Assembly: GCA_021200535.1 (NCBI GenBank)
Contig: JAJQGL010000012.1
Coordinates: 1 to 56,827 of the forward strand
Source: Clostridiaceae bacterium
GTDB taxonomy: Bacteria; Bacillota; Clostridia; Lachnospirales; Lachnospiraceae
Direction: 5' to 3'
Length of the DNA stretch: 56,827 nt
Every line of letters starts with the position of its first letter. Within the stretch, counting starts at the first letter, position 1. Under the pieces are notes generated by a model. It had not been told where the DNA came from. It saw nothing but the letters and a program-made list of their open reading frames with translations, and made no database searches. The position numbers and the translations under genes were made by a program. Below are positions 7,660-15,849 of this stretch, piece after piece.

Positions 7660-9029
7660 GTATGGTTGCATATGCGTGGGCAATTACATCCTATAGTTCT
7701 ATTTTCGTAATCCTGTTGATTACAGGCATCTGTTTTGCCTGCTTTGTGCGTCCGTATCTGGCAGATAAAAGGACAGCATGGTATGTGGGGATTGCATATT
7801 GTGCGATGATGCTTGTGCTGTATTTAATACCATTTAGATTGAATAATTTTATGGCATATGCAGCAGGTGTATTGGCGGCATTTCTTGTTATGTATGCAAT
7901 GGACCGGCGGAATATGGAACAGAAAATATTTCTTGCGGTAACATTTTTTTCGCTGCGGTGGTTATCCATTGCAATGGCAGATAAAATAGATTCTGCATTG
8001 TCTGCGGTAATCGTAATGCAGAAAACGCTTGCGGCAAGGCCGTGGGTGCAGTATGGGATTTATCTGGCAACGAAGGTGCTTAACATAGTAATCAGCTTTC
8101 TTCTTATTGCAGCAGCGATGCATCTTTTGAACAGGGCAGTTACATACAAAAAGGGAAATATGACAAAAACAGAGCTTATTATGTTATTGATGCCGTCCTT
8201 TTCTGCCATAACAGGGTATGGCATTCTTCAGTTTTATCAAAACATATATGAGAAGGATACGGGAAAAAGCCTGACAAATGTCTATGGAATTTACGGAGCT
8301 TTCAGTTTTTTGCATTATCTTGTTTCTGTTGTTTCGATTCTTGTGATGGCGGTTATGTTTCAAAGGGTAAAAGCTGTACAGGAAGAAGCGGCGGGGCAGA
8401 AGCTGGTACAAAGCCAGGCTGCGGATATGAAAAAGCATATTGGTGAAGTTGAAAAGCTGTACCGGGACATTCGGCTGCTGCGGCATGACATGGGAAATCA
8501 CATACAGACTATAGAACATCTGATTGAATGCAACGAAAAGGAAGAGGCGGTCCGCTATACTGCCAGATTAAGGAAAGAATGGCAGGAGACAGGAAATGGC
8601 ATTCAATCGGGCAATCCTGTCACGGATGTTATTCTGATGGAAAAGAAAAAACAGGCGGAGGAGCAGAATATAAGGTTTCACTGTGATTTCCATTATCCGG
8701 AAGGGAAAGGCATTGACGCATTTGACATCAGCGTGATTTTAAACAATGCATTGGATAACAGTCTGGAAGCAGCAGGTGGAAATTCGCCCTACATCAGAAT
8801 CACATCCTACTGCAAAAACAATATATTTATGATCGTTATAAGCAACAGTTTTGAGGGCTGGCTTGTGACAGATGAAATAAATGGACTTCCGGTTTCTGGA
8901 AAAACGGATGCCGGACACGGTCTGGGGCTTTTAAATATTCGCAGAGTGGCGCAGATATATCTTGGCGACATTGCATTGGAGCAGGAAGAGGGGAAAGTTG
9001 TTTTGACTGTTATGCTGCAGTTCCAATAG
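7656..9029 (+). CDS. GHKL-type sensor histidine kinase (AgrC/VirS-like)
   Basis: The protein has up to 457 residues. The first 240 residues contain about six membrane segments. A coiled linker follows, then the phospho-acceptor motif LRHDMGNHIQT (His277) and a GHKL ATPase domain with NNALDNSLEAA (N box) and GHGLGLLNI (G box). The F and first G boxes are poor, as is usual in this group. The TTG at 7656 overlaps the regulator's stop codon by 3 bases; an ATG at 7662 is the alternative, and GGAGG lies at 7634-7638. It most likely phosphorylates the LytTR protein. No AgrB/AgrD-like peptide genes are seen next to it, so the ligand is unknown. Confidence 0.93.
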   Translation: MSMVAYAWAITSYSSIFVILLITGICFACFVRPYLADKRTAWYVGIAYCAMMLVLYLIPFRLNNFMAYAAGVLAAFLVMYAMDRRNMEQKIFLAVTFFSLRWLSIAMADKIDSALSAVIVMQKTLAARPWVQYGIYLATKVLNIVISFLLIAAAMHLLNRAVTYKKGNMTKTELIMLLMPSFSAITGYGILQFYQNIYEKDTGKSLTNVYGIYGAFSFLHYLVSVVSILVMAVMFQRVKAVQEEAAGQKLVQSQAADMKKHIGEVEKLYRDIRLLRHDMGNHIQTIEHLIECNEKEEAVRYTARLRKEWQETGNGIQSGNPVTDVILMEKKKQAEEQNIRFHCDFHYPEGKGIDAFDISVILNNALDNSLEAAGGNSPYIRITSYCKNNIFMIVISNSFEGWLVTDEINGLPVSGKTDAGHGLGLLNIRRVAQIYLGDIALEQEEGKVVLTVMLQFQ

Positions 9030-9198
9030 GAATAAACGCTTAAAATGCAAGAAAATTTTGTTTTATTATTGCCTGTTTACAACAAAAAAAGGGCGGCTCA
9101 CAACATTCTGCTTGATTGCAGGAAATGGAATACCGATAAAATGAATGTAAAAACATAAGGAAACGGACTTCAATAATAATTACAATCAGGAAAATCTT

Positions 9199-9217
9199 AT
9201 CCCCGCCCAGAGGGGAT
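9199..9217 (+). promoter_or_regulatory. Small hairpin before the FlxA-like gene
   Basis: ATCCCC at 9199-9204 pairs with GGGGAT at 9212-9217, ending about 22 bases before the start codon and just upstream of the ribosome binding site CGGAGG. The rest of the 210-base gap 9030-9239 shows nothing clear; a CCGATAA at 9133-9139 resembles a sigma-28 -10 element but lacks a good partner. Confidence 0.35.
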
Positions 9218-9239
9218 TTATTCCAGAACGGAGGTTATC

Positions 9240-9863
9240 ATGGTAATTAGTGGAAACATTGGGGCGAGCGCAAATTCACAGTCACTTTTTGGCGTTGGTC
9301 AGGCAGCCGATTCCTGCAGCAGAGCGATTCAGAAACAGATTGAAAATGTTCGCAGGCAGCTGCAGGAGTTATCATCCAACGGGGAGCTGTCGATGGAAGA
9401 GAAGATGAAAAAAAGGCAGGAGCTGCAGCAGGAAATTGCGGATCTAAACAATCAGCTTCGGGCGCATCAGATGGAAGTAAGAAGACAGGCACAGAAAAAG
9501 AGTGAAAATTCCATGGATGATATGCTGTGCGGAAACCGTCAGCCGCAGAAAGAATCAACAAAAGCCGGGACAGGTCTTTCGGCGGCGTCTATGCAGGCGG
9601 TTCTTTCTGCAGATAATTCCATGAGGCAGGTGCAGACGCAGTCGCAGGTTAAGACTGGACTAGAGGGAAGAGCCGGGGTGCTAAAGGCTGAAATCAAACA
9701 GGATGCCGGAGGAAATACCGAGGCAAAGGAGGCGGAGCTTGCGGATGTGGAAGAAAGGGCAAATAATGTGATATCCGCACAGATGAGTGCGTTGTCGGAT
9801 ATGCACAGAAGTCTTGAAAAAGTCGCAGAAGAGGACGGCAGCACCGACTCGGAACAGGAGTAA
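9240..9863 (+). CDS. FlxA-like family protein
   Basis: The protein has 207 residues. It has a low-complexity start (MVISGNIGASANSQSLF), then the FlxA-like region with a helical heptad stretch (KQIENVRRQLQELS ... MEEKMKKRQELQQEIADLNNQLR, about residues 32-80). The C-terminal half is rich in Gln, Ala and Ser with predicted helices. FlxA-like proteins are small coiled-coil proteins; in some motile bacteria their genes are under the flagellar sigma factor, and their function is unknown. GGAGG lies seven bases before the ATG. No flagellar genes are in the window. Confidence 0.75.
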   Translation: MVISGNIGASANSQSLFGVGQAADSCSRAIQKQIENVRRQLQELSSNGELSMEEKMKKRQELQQEIADLNNQLRAHQMEVRRQAQKKSENSMDDMLCGNRQPQKESTKAGTGLSAASMQAVLSADNSMRQVQTQSQVKTGLEGRAGVLKAEIKQDAGGNTEAKEAELADVEERANNVISAQMSALSDMHRSLEKVAEEDGSTDSEQE

Positions 9864-9905
9864 TCAGGAAGAGCTCCGCTTTCTTTTATCTACTTGCAGC
9901 AATCA

Positions 9906-9934
9906 TTGCATTTGCTTTCAAATTCTATTATAAT
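9906..9934 (+). promoter_or_regulatory. Promoter of the NRPS-like cluster
   Basis: TTGCAT at 9906-9911, 17 bases, TATAAT at 9929-9934. Transcription would begin near 9941, at the foot of the inverted repeat 9947-9978. The hexamers and much of the spacer recur at 15754-15784, between tetR and uvrB. Confidence 0.7.
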
Positions 9935-9946
9935 ACTTTATACAGA

Positions 9947-9978
9947 AAGGACAGTCTGGTCATTCTCTGACTGTCCTT
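9947..9978 (+). promoter_or_regulatory. 10-bp inverted repeat at the 5' end of the cluster transcript
   Basis: AAGGACAGTC at 9947-9956 and GACTGTCCTT at 9969-9978 form a perfect stem with a 12-base loop. Only CAGTTTTG follows, a weak T-run. It may be a weak terminator or attenuator, a stabilising 5' hairpin, or an operator just downstream of the promoter. Confidence 0.6.
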
Positions 9979-10009
9979 CAGTTTTGATATCATCAGGCGG
10001 TAATCCGAA

Positions 10010-10717
10010 ATGTCAATTACAAACCGAACCATAATTTATGCAGCAAATACGGCAGAACTGAAGGATGAATACTTATACCATGCATCTTATCGAAGGGTTA
10101 CGGATGAGAGGAAGAAAAAGGTGGACAGTTTATGCCTTCCAAGGGATAAAAGGCTGTCTCTTGGAGCAGAGCTTATCCTGCTTCATGGATTAAGAGCACG
10201 GAACATAAATTCTACAGAAATAAAATACAGGTATGGCGAAAAGGGCAAGCCATACCTTGTGGGAGAGAGCGGTGTGTATTTTAACCTGTCACATGCAGAT
10301 GAAATGGTTATCTGTGCAGTCTCTTTCCTGGAGATTGGCTGTGATGTGGAAAAGATTACCAATTTAAAAGGGGAAATTGCAAGGCGGTTTTTTGATGGCA
10401 GAGAATATGAATGGATCGCTGACCAAAAAACAGAGATGCTTCAGCGGGAGATGTTCTTTCGGCTGTGGACACTGAAAGAGAGCTTCATAAAAGCAACGGG
10501 CAGGGGACTGAGCCAGCCCATGAACTCCTTTTGCATTCGTTTTAACAGGGAGGGGCTTTTAGAGAATCTAAAGTATCAAAACGAGACATATTATTTTCAG
10601 GAAATTAATTTATGTGAGAATTATAAGTGCGCTGTATGCGGACTGGACAAAAATATTAGTGCAAAAAACGGCGTGCTGCTTGAGAGGCTGAATTTCCGTG
10701 ATGAGTTAAATAGTTAG
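10010..10717 (+). CDS. Sfp-type 4'-phosphopantetheinyl transferase
   Basis: The protein has 235 residues. It transfers the phosphopantetheine arm of CoA to a serine of a carrier protein. The family motifs are all present: FNLSHA (91-96), GCDVEKI (110-116, with the magnesium-binding Asp) and WTLKESFIKATGRGL (153-167). The size and the two-fold layout fit Sfp-type rather than AcpS-type enzymes, meaning those serving secondary metabolism. It is the first gene after a clear promoter and a leader hairpin. The obvious substrate is the small carrier protein encoded at 13303-13542. Confidence 0.93.
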   Translation: MSITNRTIIYAANTAELKDEYLYHASYRRVTDERKKKVDSLCLPRDKRLSLGAELILLHGLRARNINSTEIKYRYGEKGKPYLVGESGVYFNLSHADEMVICAVSFLEIGCDVEKITNLKGEIARRFFDGREYEWIADQKTEMLQREMFFRLWTLKESFIKATGRGLSQPMNSFCIRFNREGLLENLKYQNETYYFQEINLCENYKCAVCGLDKNISAKNGVLLERLNFRDELNS

Positions 10718-10783
10718 GCCGAATGGTATAAATCAGGAGAAAATCAAACATAGTTTATAGAAAAAGAGGTTAAAATATTTCGT

Positions 10784-11752
10784 ATGAAAAATAAAGAGAT
10801 TAAAATATTAGGGATGGCTTCTGCTGCGTTCAGCGTTTTTATGGTGTCCGGCTGGTCATTTTTTGAAACCATGATTCGCTGTAAAAACAAAAAAAAGCAG
10901 ACGAAAAAGCAATGGTTTCGGCTATCCCATACGACGATTAATCATCCAAGATATAAATTTGAAAAGGAGTATGAGGAAGGCAAGGCATGGTGCAGAGAGC
11001 AGTATATGCAGGATTGTTACATAAAAAGTATAGACGGCCTTTTGCTCCATGCATCATATCTGCCGGCCAAAAAGGCAAAACGCTTTGTCATACTGTGCCA
11101 CGGTTATAAGGGAAGCGGGTTTGGTGATTTTGCGTATATTGCACGTTTTTTACATGAAAATGAGTGCAATTTACTTTTTATAGACCAACGGTGCTGTGGT
11201 GAAAGCAAGGGAGAATTTATTACTTTTGGAGCAAAGGAGCAGCATGATATACGGGAATGGGCGTATTTTGTTTCCGAGAGAAACCATGCCAAGCTGCCTG
11301 TTTATCTTTATGGAGAGTCCATGGGAGCGTCATCGGTGCTAATGGCATCAGGGCATAAACTGCCAAAGGAGGTTCGGGGATTGATTGCCGACTGCGGATT
11401 TAGTTCCATGAAAGCGCAGCTCAGGGATATTGCCGCTAACTGGTTTCACTTAAATTTTGTTGAATTGCTTTTGTTCCGCGTAGATTTGTTCTGCCGGTTT
11501 TTTGGCGGATTTGCCATGAAAGAGGCAGATGCTGCAGCAGGCCTAAAGAGAAATAAAAGGCCGGTTTTATTTTTTCATGGAGAAAAGGATACATATGTTG
11601 TCCCAAAAAACACAAAATATAATTATACGTTATGTACAGCCCCAAAGGAGATTTTGATTATACCGGAGGCAAGGCATCTTTGCAGTGCATACGAAGCGCC
11701 GGAATTATATAGGAAAAAACTGTTGGAATTTTTTAACAGGTATGACGGATAA
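10784..11752 (+). CDS. Membrane-anchored alpha/beta hydrolase
   Basis: The protein has 322 residues. A hydrophobic N-terminal segment (about 7-30) probably anchors it. The hydrolase core follows with the oxyanion region LCHGYKGSGFGD and the nucleophile elbow GESMG (Ser179). The catalytic acid is in HGEKDTYV (Asp269) and the base in EARHLC (His298). The family includes BAAT/acyl-CoA thioester N-terminal-like and cell-surface esterases. The substrate is unknown. It lies 66 bases after the Sfp-type gene in the same direction, so it may process or release the product of the carrier-protein system. Confidence 0.88.
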   Translation: MKNKEIKILGMASAAFSVFMVSGWSFFETMIRCKNKKKQTKKQWFRLSHTTINHPRYKFEKEYEEGKAWCREQYMQDCYIKSIDGLLLHASYLPAKKAKRFVILCHGYKGSGFGDFAYIARFLHENECNLLFIDQRCCGESKGEFITFGAKEQHDIREWAYFVSERNHAKLPVYLYGESMGASSVLMASGHKLPKEVRGLIADCGFSSMKAQLRDIAANWFHLNFVELLLFRVDLFCRFFGGFAMKEADAAAGLKRNKRPVLFFHGEKDTYVVPKNTKYNYTLCTAPKEILIIPEARHLCSAYEAPELYRKKLLEFFNRYDG

Positions 11753-11856
11753 GTCTCGGTCAAATTGAAGTTAAATGTTTGTTAACTCCTTTAGGGGGTA
11801 GAAATAAAAAATAAAGTGTGATAGTTTTTTAGGAGGAAAAAATAAGGAGGTAATCC

Positions 11857-13242
11857 ATGAAAGAGTATTATCCTTTAACAGCAGCGCAGAAAATGCATTA
11901 TGACTGGATTAAGAAATACGGTACGCAGCAGGTGTCAGGTGTCAGTGTTGTGGCAGCTTTGAAATCTGCTCTTGATTTTGGGCTTCTAAAGAAATGTATT
12001 CAGTTGGAATTTGAGCGTTACGGCTGTATGAGAATTCGCTTTACAAAGGCAGATGAAAAGGGAGAGATAAAGCAGTATATTGTTAAAAAAGACACAAGAG
12101 ATATTCCCTTAAAGGATTTATCGGGGATGAGCCTTGATCAGGCAGACAATCTTATGCAGCAGTGGGCATATGAAACCTTTGAGGGAGATGACATACCGCT
12201 GTGTGACGTTGCGATGGTAAAGCTTCCCGAGGGTTATAATGGTTTCTTTATCCATATGGATCACAGACTTATTGATTCCTGTGGACTGGTTGTTATGATT
12301 AACGACCTGATGCAGTTATATACACATTACAGATTTAAAGCAGCCTATCCGGATGATCTGGCAGATTTTGAGGAAACGCTGGTAAAAGATCTGAAAAGGG
12401 CAAATAATGAAAAGCGTTTTGCAAAGGATAAGAAGTTTTGGGACGAGCAGCTTGATACCCTGGGAGAGCCTCTCTATTCTGACATTCAGGGGCCTGCGGT
12501 CCTTGAAAAATCAAGAAAGCTTCACAATGATAAAAATCTCAGGGCTGCGGATATAGAAATGAATCAATTATTTGTTGAGGTAAAGGATTATTATCTGGAG
12601 CCTGAGCCAACGAAAAATTTGCTTGATTTTTGTATGAACCATCAACTTTCCATGACGAATCTTTTGCTTCTTGGAATCCGAACCTATCTGTCAAAGGTAA
12701 ATAACGGACAGGAAGATATTACGATTGAGAATTTTATCTCCAGGCGTTCCACTCATGATGAATGGACATCAGGAGGGAGCAGGACGATCATGTTTCCATG
12801 CAGAACCGTAATTCCTGCAGAGACAGAATTTCTGGCAGCAGCTTATGAAATCCAGAATGTACAGAACAAAATTTATATGCATAGCAATTACGATCCTGCA
12901 CTAATCCGGGAAGAAATGAGAAAACGATACCATACTCCGCGCAATACGGCGTATGAAAGCTGTTATCTCACATACCAGCCAATGCCTGTCAAGATGGATA
13001 ATCCGCATCTTGAGGATATTCCGCAGCATTCCAAATGGTTTGCAAACGGTGCGGCTACCAAAAAAATGTATTTAACGGTATCCCACACGGGAAATGGCGG
13101 AATGAATTTTTCTTACCATTATCAGACGGCTCAATTACAGGAACATGACATGGAGCTTTTATATTATTATATGATGCGTATCCTTTTTAAGGGGATAGCG
13201 GAGCCTGATATGACGATCGGTGAAATCATAGAACAGGTTTAA
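11857..13242 (+). CDS. Stand-alone NRPS condensation-like domain protein
   Basis: The protein has 461 residues, one condensation (C) domain and nothing else. It opens with YPLTAAQKMHYDW, a typical C-domain start. The active-site motif reads DHRLIDS (135-141), a variant of HHxxxDG that keeps the second histidine (His136) and the aspartate (Asp140). C domains join a carrier-bound acyl or aminoacyl group to an amine or alcohol acceptor. Being free-standing, it must work in trans with the carrier protein 60 bases downstream. A strong AAGGAGG precedes the ATG. The acceptor and product are unknown. Confidence 0.85.
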   Translation: MKEYYPLTAAQKMHYDWIKKYGTQQVSGVSVVAALKSALDFGLLKKCIQLEFERYGCMRIRFTKADEKGEIKQYIVKKDTRDIPLKDLSGMSLDQADNLMQQWAYETFEGDDIPLCDVAMVKLPEGYNGFFIHMDHRLIDSCGLVVMINDLMQLYTHYRFKAAYPDDLADFEETLVKDLKRANNEKRFAKDKKFWDEQLDTLGEPLYSDIQGPAVLEKSRKLHNDKNLRAADIEMNQLFVEVKDYYLEPEPTKNLLDFCMNHQLSMTNLLLLGIRTYLSKVNNGQEDITIENFISRRSTHDEWTSGGSRTIMFPCRTVIPAETEFLAAAYEIQNVQNKIYMHSNYDPALIREEMRKRYHTPRNTAYESCYLTYQPMPVKMDNPHLEDIPQHSKWFANGAATKKMYLTVSHTGNGGMNFSYHYQTAQLQEHDMELLYYYMMRILFKGIAEPDMTIGEIIEQV

Positions 13243-13302
13243 GATTCGGCAGCAAATAAAATTACAAAATAAAACATGAAATCATTTATTATGGAGGGAA
13301 AA

Positions 13303-13542
13303 ATGACACAGGAGATGCAGTTTAAGAAAATAGTAGCACAGTATTGCGAGACAGCAGCAGAGGATATTACAGATGACATGAGATTTCGGGAGGATTTGGG
13401 ATTTTCTTCTCTTGGATTTATGTCCTTTTTGGGAGAACTGGAGGATACCTTTGACGTAGAGCTTGATGAGGAGGATGCCTTACAGGTTGTTACTATTTCC
13501 GAGGCGTTTGAATTGTTGAAGAAATTGCAGCAGGAGAGTTAG
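13303..13542 (+). CDS. Acyl/peptidyl carrier protein
   Basis: The protein has 79 residues, one carrier domain. The attachment region reads DLGFSSLGFMSF, so Ser36 would carry the phosphopantetheine. The usual Asp before this Ser is replaced by Ser35. The remaining acidic helix (ELEDTFDVELDEEDA) is typical of carrier proteins recognised by partner enzymes. The start at 13303 is chosen because GGAGG ends five bases before it; an in-frame ATG at 13276 has none. It is placed between the condensation protein and the ligase, so it is probably loaded by the ligase and unloaded by the condensation protein. Confidence 0.92.
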   Translation: MTQEMQFKKIVAQYCETAAEDITDDMRFREDLGFSSLGFMSFLGELEDTFDVELDEEDALQVVTISEAFELLKKLQQES

Positions 13543-13604
13543 TGTGCAGATTCTTTTTTGGCGGCTGAAATTTTGCAGATATGGGAAAGGACATGGTAAT
13601 TCGT

Positions 13605-15167
13605 ATGGAAAAACTGATTCGGGATATATTAGAAGAAAGTGAAAAAAGTTATTCGGACATAACGGCAGTAAAATGGCTGTGGAAAAAGGAAATTCAGGAG
13701 GAAAGCTACGCCACACTGATGGAACATGCCGTCCAGCTGAGAAAGGGATTGCTGGCAGAAGGCTTTCAGGGGAAACATATTGCCCTTATTGGAACCAGCT
13801 CTGTAGAATGGATTGAATGCTATCTTGCAATTATTACCGGAAAAACAGTTGCAGTGCCGCTTGATGCAGGACTTCCGGATGACGATTTAATTGACCTGAT
13901 CAACCGTTCCGACTCGGAAGGACTTTTTTTAAGTCCGAAAAATAAAGCGCTCCTTGAAGCGATTCTCACACAATGCCCGAAAATCAGAAAGGTCTGGCTG
14001 CTTCAGGAGGAAGAAGCAAATGCTGAAAATGAGAAGGCAGAGTCCCTTTCTAAATTAAAGGCGGCTTCTCAAAATGGGGCGATGGATTCAGACAGACCAG
14101 CTCCGGAAGATATAGCAACCATTATTTTTACTTCAGGAACAACAGGAAAAAGCAAAGGGGTTATGCTGACGCAGAACAATCTGGCGACAAACGTTAGCTC
14201 TGTGGATTACTGGTCAGAGCCGGGCACTGTCTTGCTGAGCGTTTTGCCTATTCACCATGCTTTCTGCCTGGTTATGGACTGGCTAAAGGGATTTTCTTTA
14301 GGCACTACGATATGTATCAATGATTCCTTACTTCATATGGTGAGAAATATGAGTGTATTTAAACCAGAGGTAATGCTTATGGTGCCGCTTATGATTGAGA
14401 CCATTTACAAGAGGCTCACAGCAGCGGATCCTGCTATTCCGAAAAATATTTTGGCAGAGAAAGTTTTTGGAGGAAACCTTAAAATCATATTTACCGGAGG
14501 AGCGCATCTTGATCCGTATTATATAGATCAGTTTGCTGAATATGGTGTAGATGTATTAGAGGGATATGGCATGTCAGAGTGTTCGCCGGTTATCAGCTCA
14601 AATACGCCGAAAGATCATAAGGCAGGTTCGATCGGAAAGCCGCTCTCAAACGTTGAGGTTGCGTTTGAGGATGGAGAAATTCTTGTAAAAGGCACCAGTG
14701 TTATGAAGGGCTATTACAAGATGCCGGAAGAAACAGCACAGACGCTTAAGGACGGATGGCTTCATACGGGAGATAAGGGCTACATGGATGAAGACGGTTT
14801 CCTGTTTATAAATGGACGTGTCAAGAATCTGATTATTCTTTCAAACGGGGAAAATATTTCTCCGGAGGAAATTGAAAATAAGATTGCCTTAGGAGAACTT
14901 GTAGGTGAGGTAATTGTAACGGGTGAGAACAATGGACTTACTGCAAGAATTTATCCGGAGCAGGAGGCTGTGGCTGCGAAAGGACTGGATGAGGAAGCCG
15001 TGAGAAAGGAATTGCAGGAATTTTTGGATCAATACAACAAAAATCAGCCTACGTACCGTCAGATCACGGGATTGGTTGTAAGAAAAAATCCGTTTATCAG
15101 AAGTTCAACAAAGAAAATCAAGAGACAGGAAGCCATGATTGACGAGGCGGTGCTTCCTACGACATAA
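13605..15167 (+). CDS. AMP-dependent acyl ligase (adenylate-forming enzyme)
   Basis: The protein has about 520 residues. ANL-superfamily motifs are clear: FTSGTTGKSKG (about 175-185), LPIHHAF, YGMSECSPV, GWLHTGDKGYMDEDGF, and INGRVKNLI with ENISPEEIE. Near the C-terminus IRSSTKKIKR supplies the catalytic lysine. The overall look is that of long-chain acyl-CoA/acyl-ACP ligases more than NRPS A domains, so the substrate may be a fatty or other carboxylic acid. The start is uncertain among ATGs at 13581, 13593 and 13605. The 3' end overlaps the convergent tetR gene by 11 bases. It likely loads the carrier protein encoded upstream. Confidence 0.92.
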   Translation: MEKLIRDILEESEKSYSDITAVKWLWKKEIQEESYATLMEHAVQLRKGLLAEGFQGKHIALIGTSSVEWIECYLAIITGKTVAVPLDAGLPDDDLIDLINRSDSEGLFLSPKNKALLEAILTQCPKIRKVWLLQEEEANAENEKAESLSKLKAASQNGAMDSDRPAPEDIATIIFTSGTTGKSKGVMLTQNNLATNVSSVDYWSEPGTVLLSVLPIHHAFCLVMDWLKGFSLGTTICINDSLLHMVRNMSVFKPEVMLMVPLMIETIYKRLTAADPAIPKNILAEKVFGGNLKIIFTGGAHLDPYYIDQFAEYGVDVLEGYGMSECSPVISSNTPKDHKAGSIGKPLSNVEVAFEDGEILVKGTSVMKGYYKMPEETAQTLKDGWLHTGDKGYMDEDGFLFINGRVKNLIILSNGENISPEEIENKIALGELVGEVIVTGENNGLTARIYPEQEAVAAKGLDEEAVRKELQEFLDQYNKNQPTYRQITGLVVRKNPFIRSSTKKIKRQEAMIDEAVLPTT

Positions 15168-15735
15168 AAGGGAGCATGCCATCCGTAAATGCCTGCGTAA
15201 GAATTTCTGCGATAACCTCTGGGGGAGTCTGAAATTTTTCCCTGGTCCATTTGTGAAGTACGCCAAGCACGCTGCCAATGGTACAGGCGATCATATAAGA
15301 AAATTCGTCTTTACTATGGTTGGAAGGGGTTGTGGTTTTCGTAACATTGGATACATAGTGGTGAAATAAAGTCATCAGTTTTTCGAAAAAGGTATCGCCT
15401 CTGGGGCTGCCGAGAAGGGTAGCCAAAAATACATTTGTCATGGTGTACTGGCAGATTGTTAAAAAATAAGACTTACACATATCACGGTCATCCTTGGGAT
15501 GAAAGGTTTCCATGAGGGCAAATATATCATTAATTGTTCTATCTTCAATAACAGATACAAGAGCCGAAATATTTTCGTAGTGGTTATAAAAAGTGCTTCG
15601 AACGATTCCGGCTCTTTTTATTACATCAGATACGGTTATTTTGTCTAAAGCTTTTTCCTTCAGCACTAAAAAAAATGCATCATATATGGCTTCGTCAACT
15701 ACATTGTATCTTTCATCCGTTATGGTATCAGACAT
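15157..15735 (-). CDS. TetR-family transcriptional regulator
   Basis: The protein has 192 residues. The N-terminal helix-turn-helix is clear (ITVSDVIKRAGIVRSTFYNHYENISAL, about 38-64). The C-terminal ligand and dimer domain is variable and contains TreR/DUF-like helices common in clostridial TetR proteins. The start at 15735 is chosen for the GGAGG six bases before it; an in-frame ATG at 15759 lacks one. It is convergent with the ligase gene and divergent from uvrB. A promoter-like segment in the tetR-uvrB gap is nearly identical to that of the Sfp cluster, so it may repress that cluster and itself; this is inference. Confidence 0.92.
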   Translation of the reverse strand: MSDTITDERYNVVDEAIYDAFFLVLKEKALDKITVSDVIKRAGIVRSTFYNHYENISALVSVIEDRTINDIFALMETFHPKDDRDMCKSYFLTICQYTMTNVFLATLLGSPRGDTFFEKLMTLFHHYVSNVTKTTTPSNHSKDEFSYMIACTIGSVLGVLHKWTREKFQTPPEVIAEILTQAFTDGMLPFMS

Positions 15736-15753
15736 ATCCGCCTCCTTTTTGGA

Positions 15754-15782
15754 TTGCATTTGCTTTCGGATTTCATTATAAT
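15754..15782 (+). promoter_or_regulatory. Promoter of uvrB, similar to the NRPS-like cluster promoter
   Basis: TTGCAT at 15754-15759, 17 bases, TATAAT at 15777-15782. The 31 bases 15754-15784 match 9906-9936 at 26 positions, including an unbroken TTGCATTTGCTTTC. It lies about 20 bases outside the tetR start, so a protein bound here could control both directions. Confidence 0.7.
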
Positions 15783-15849
15783 AAATTTATGAAAAAAGGG
15801 CAAGCTTCTGTTTGGAACATGCATGGTCTGCAGCAATGGAGGAATCAGT

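Noticed and set aside
9133-9139. CCGATAA as a sigma-28 (flagellar) promoter for the FlxA-like gene
   Set aside because: No TAAA-type -35 element lies at the needed distance, so the match is probably chance.
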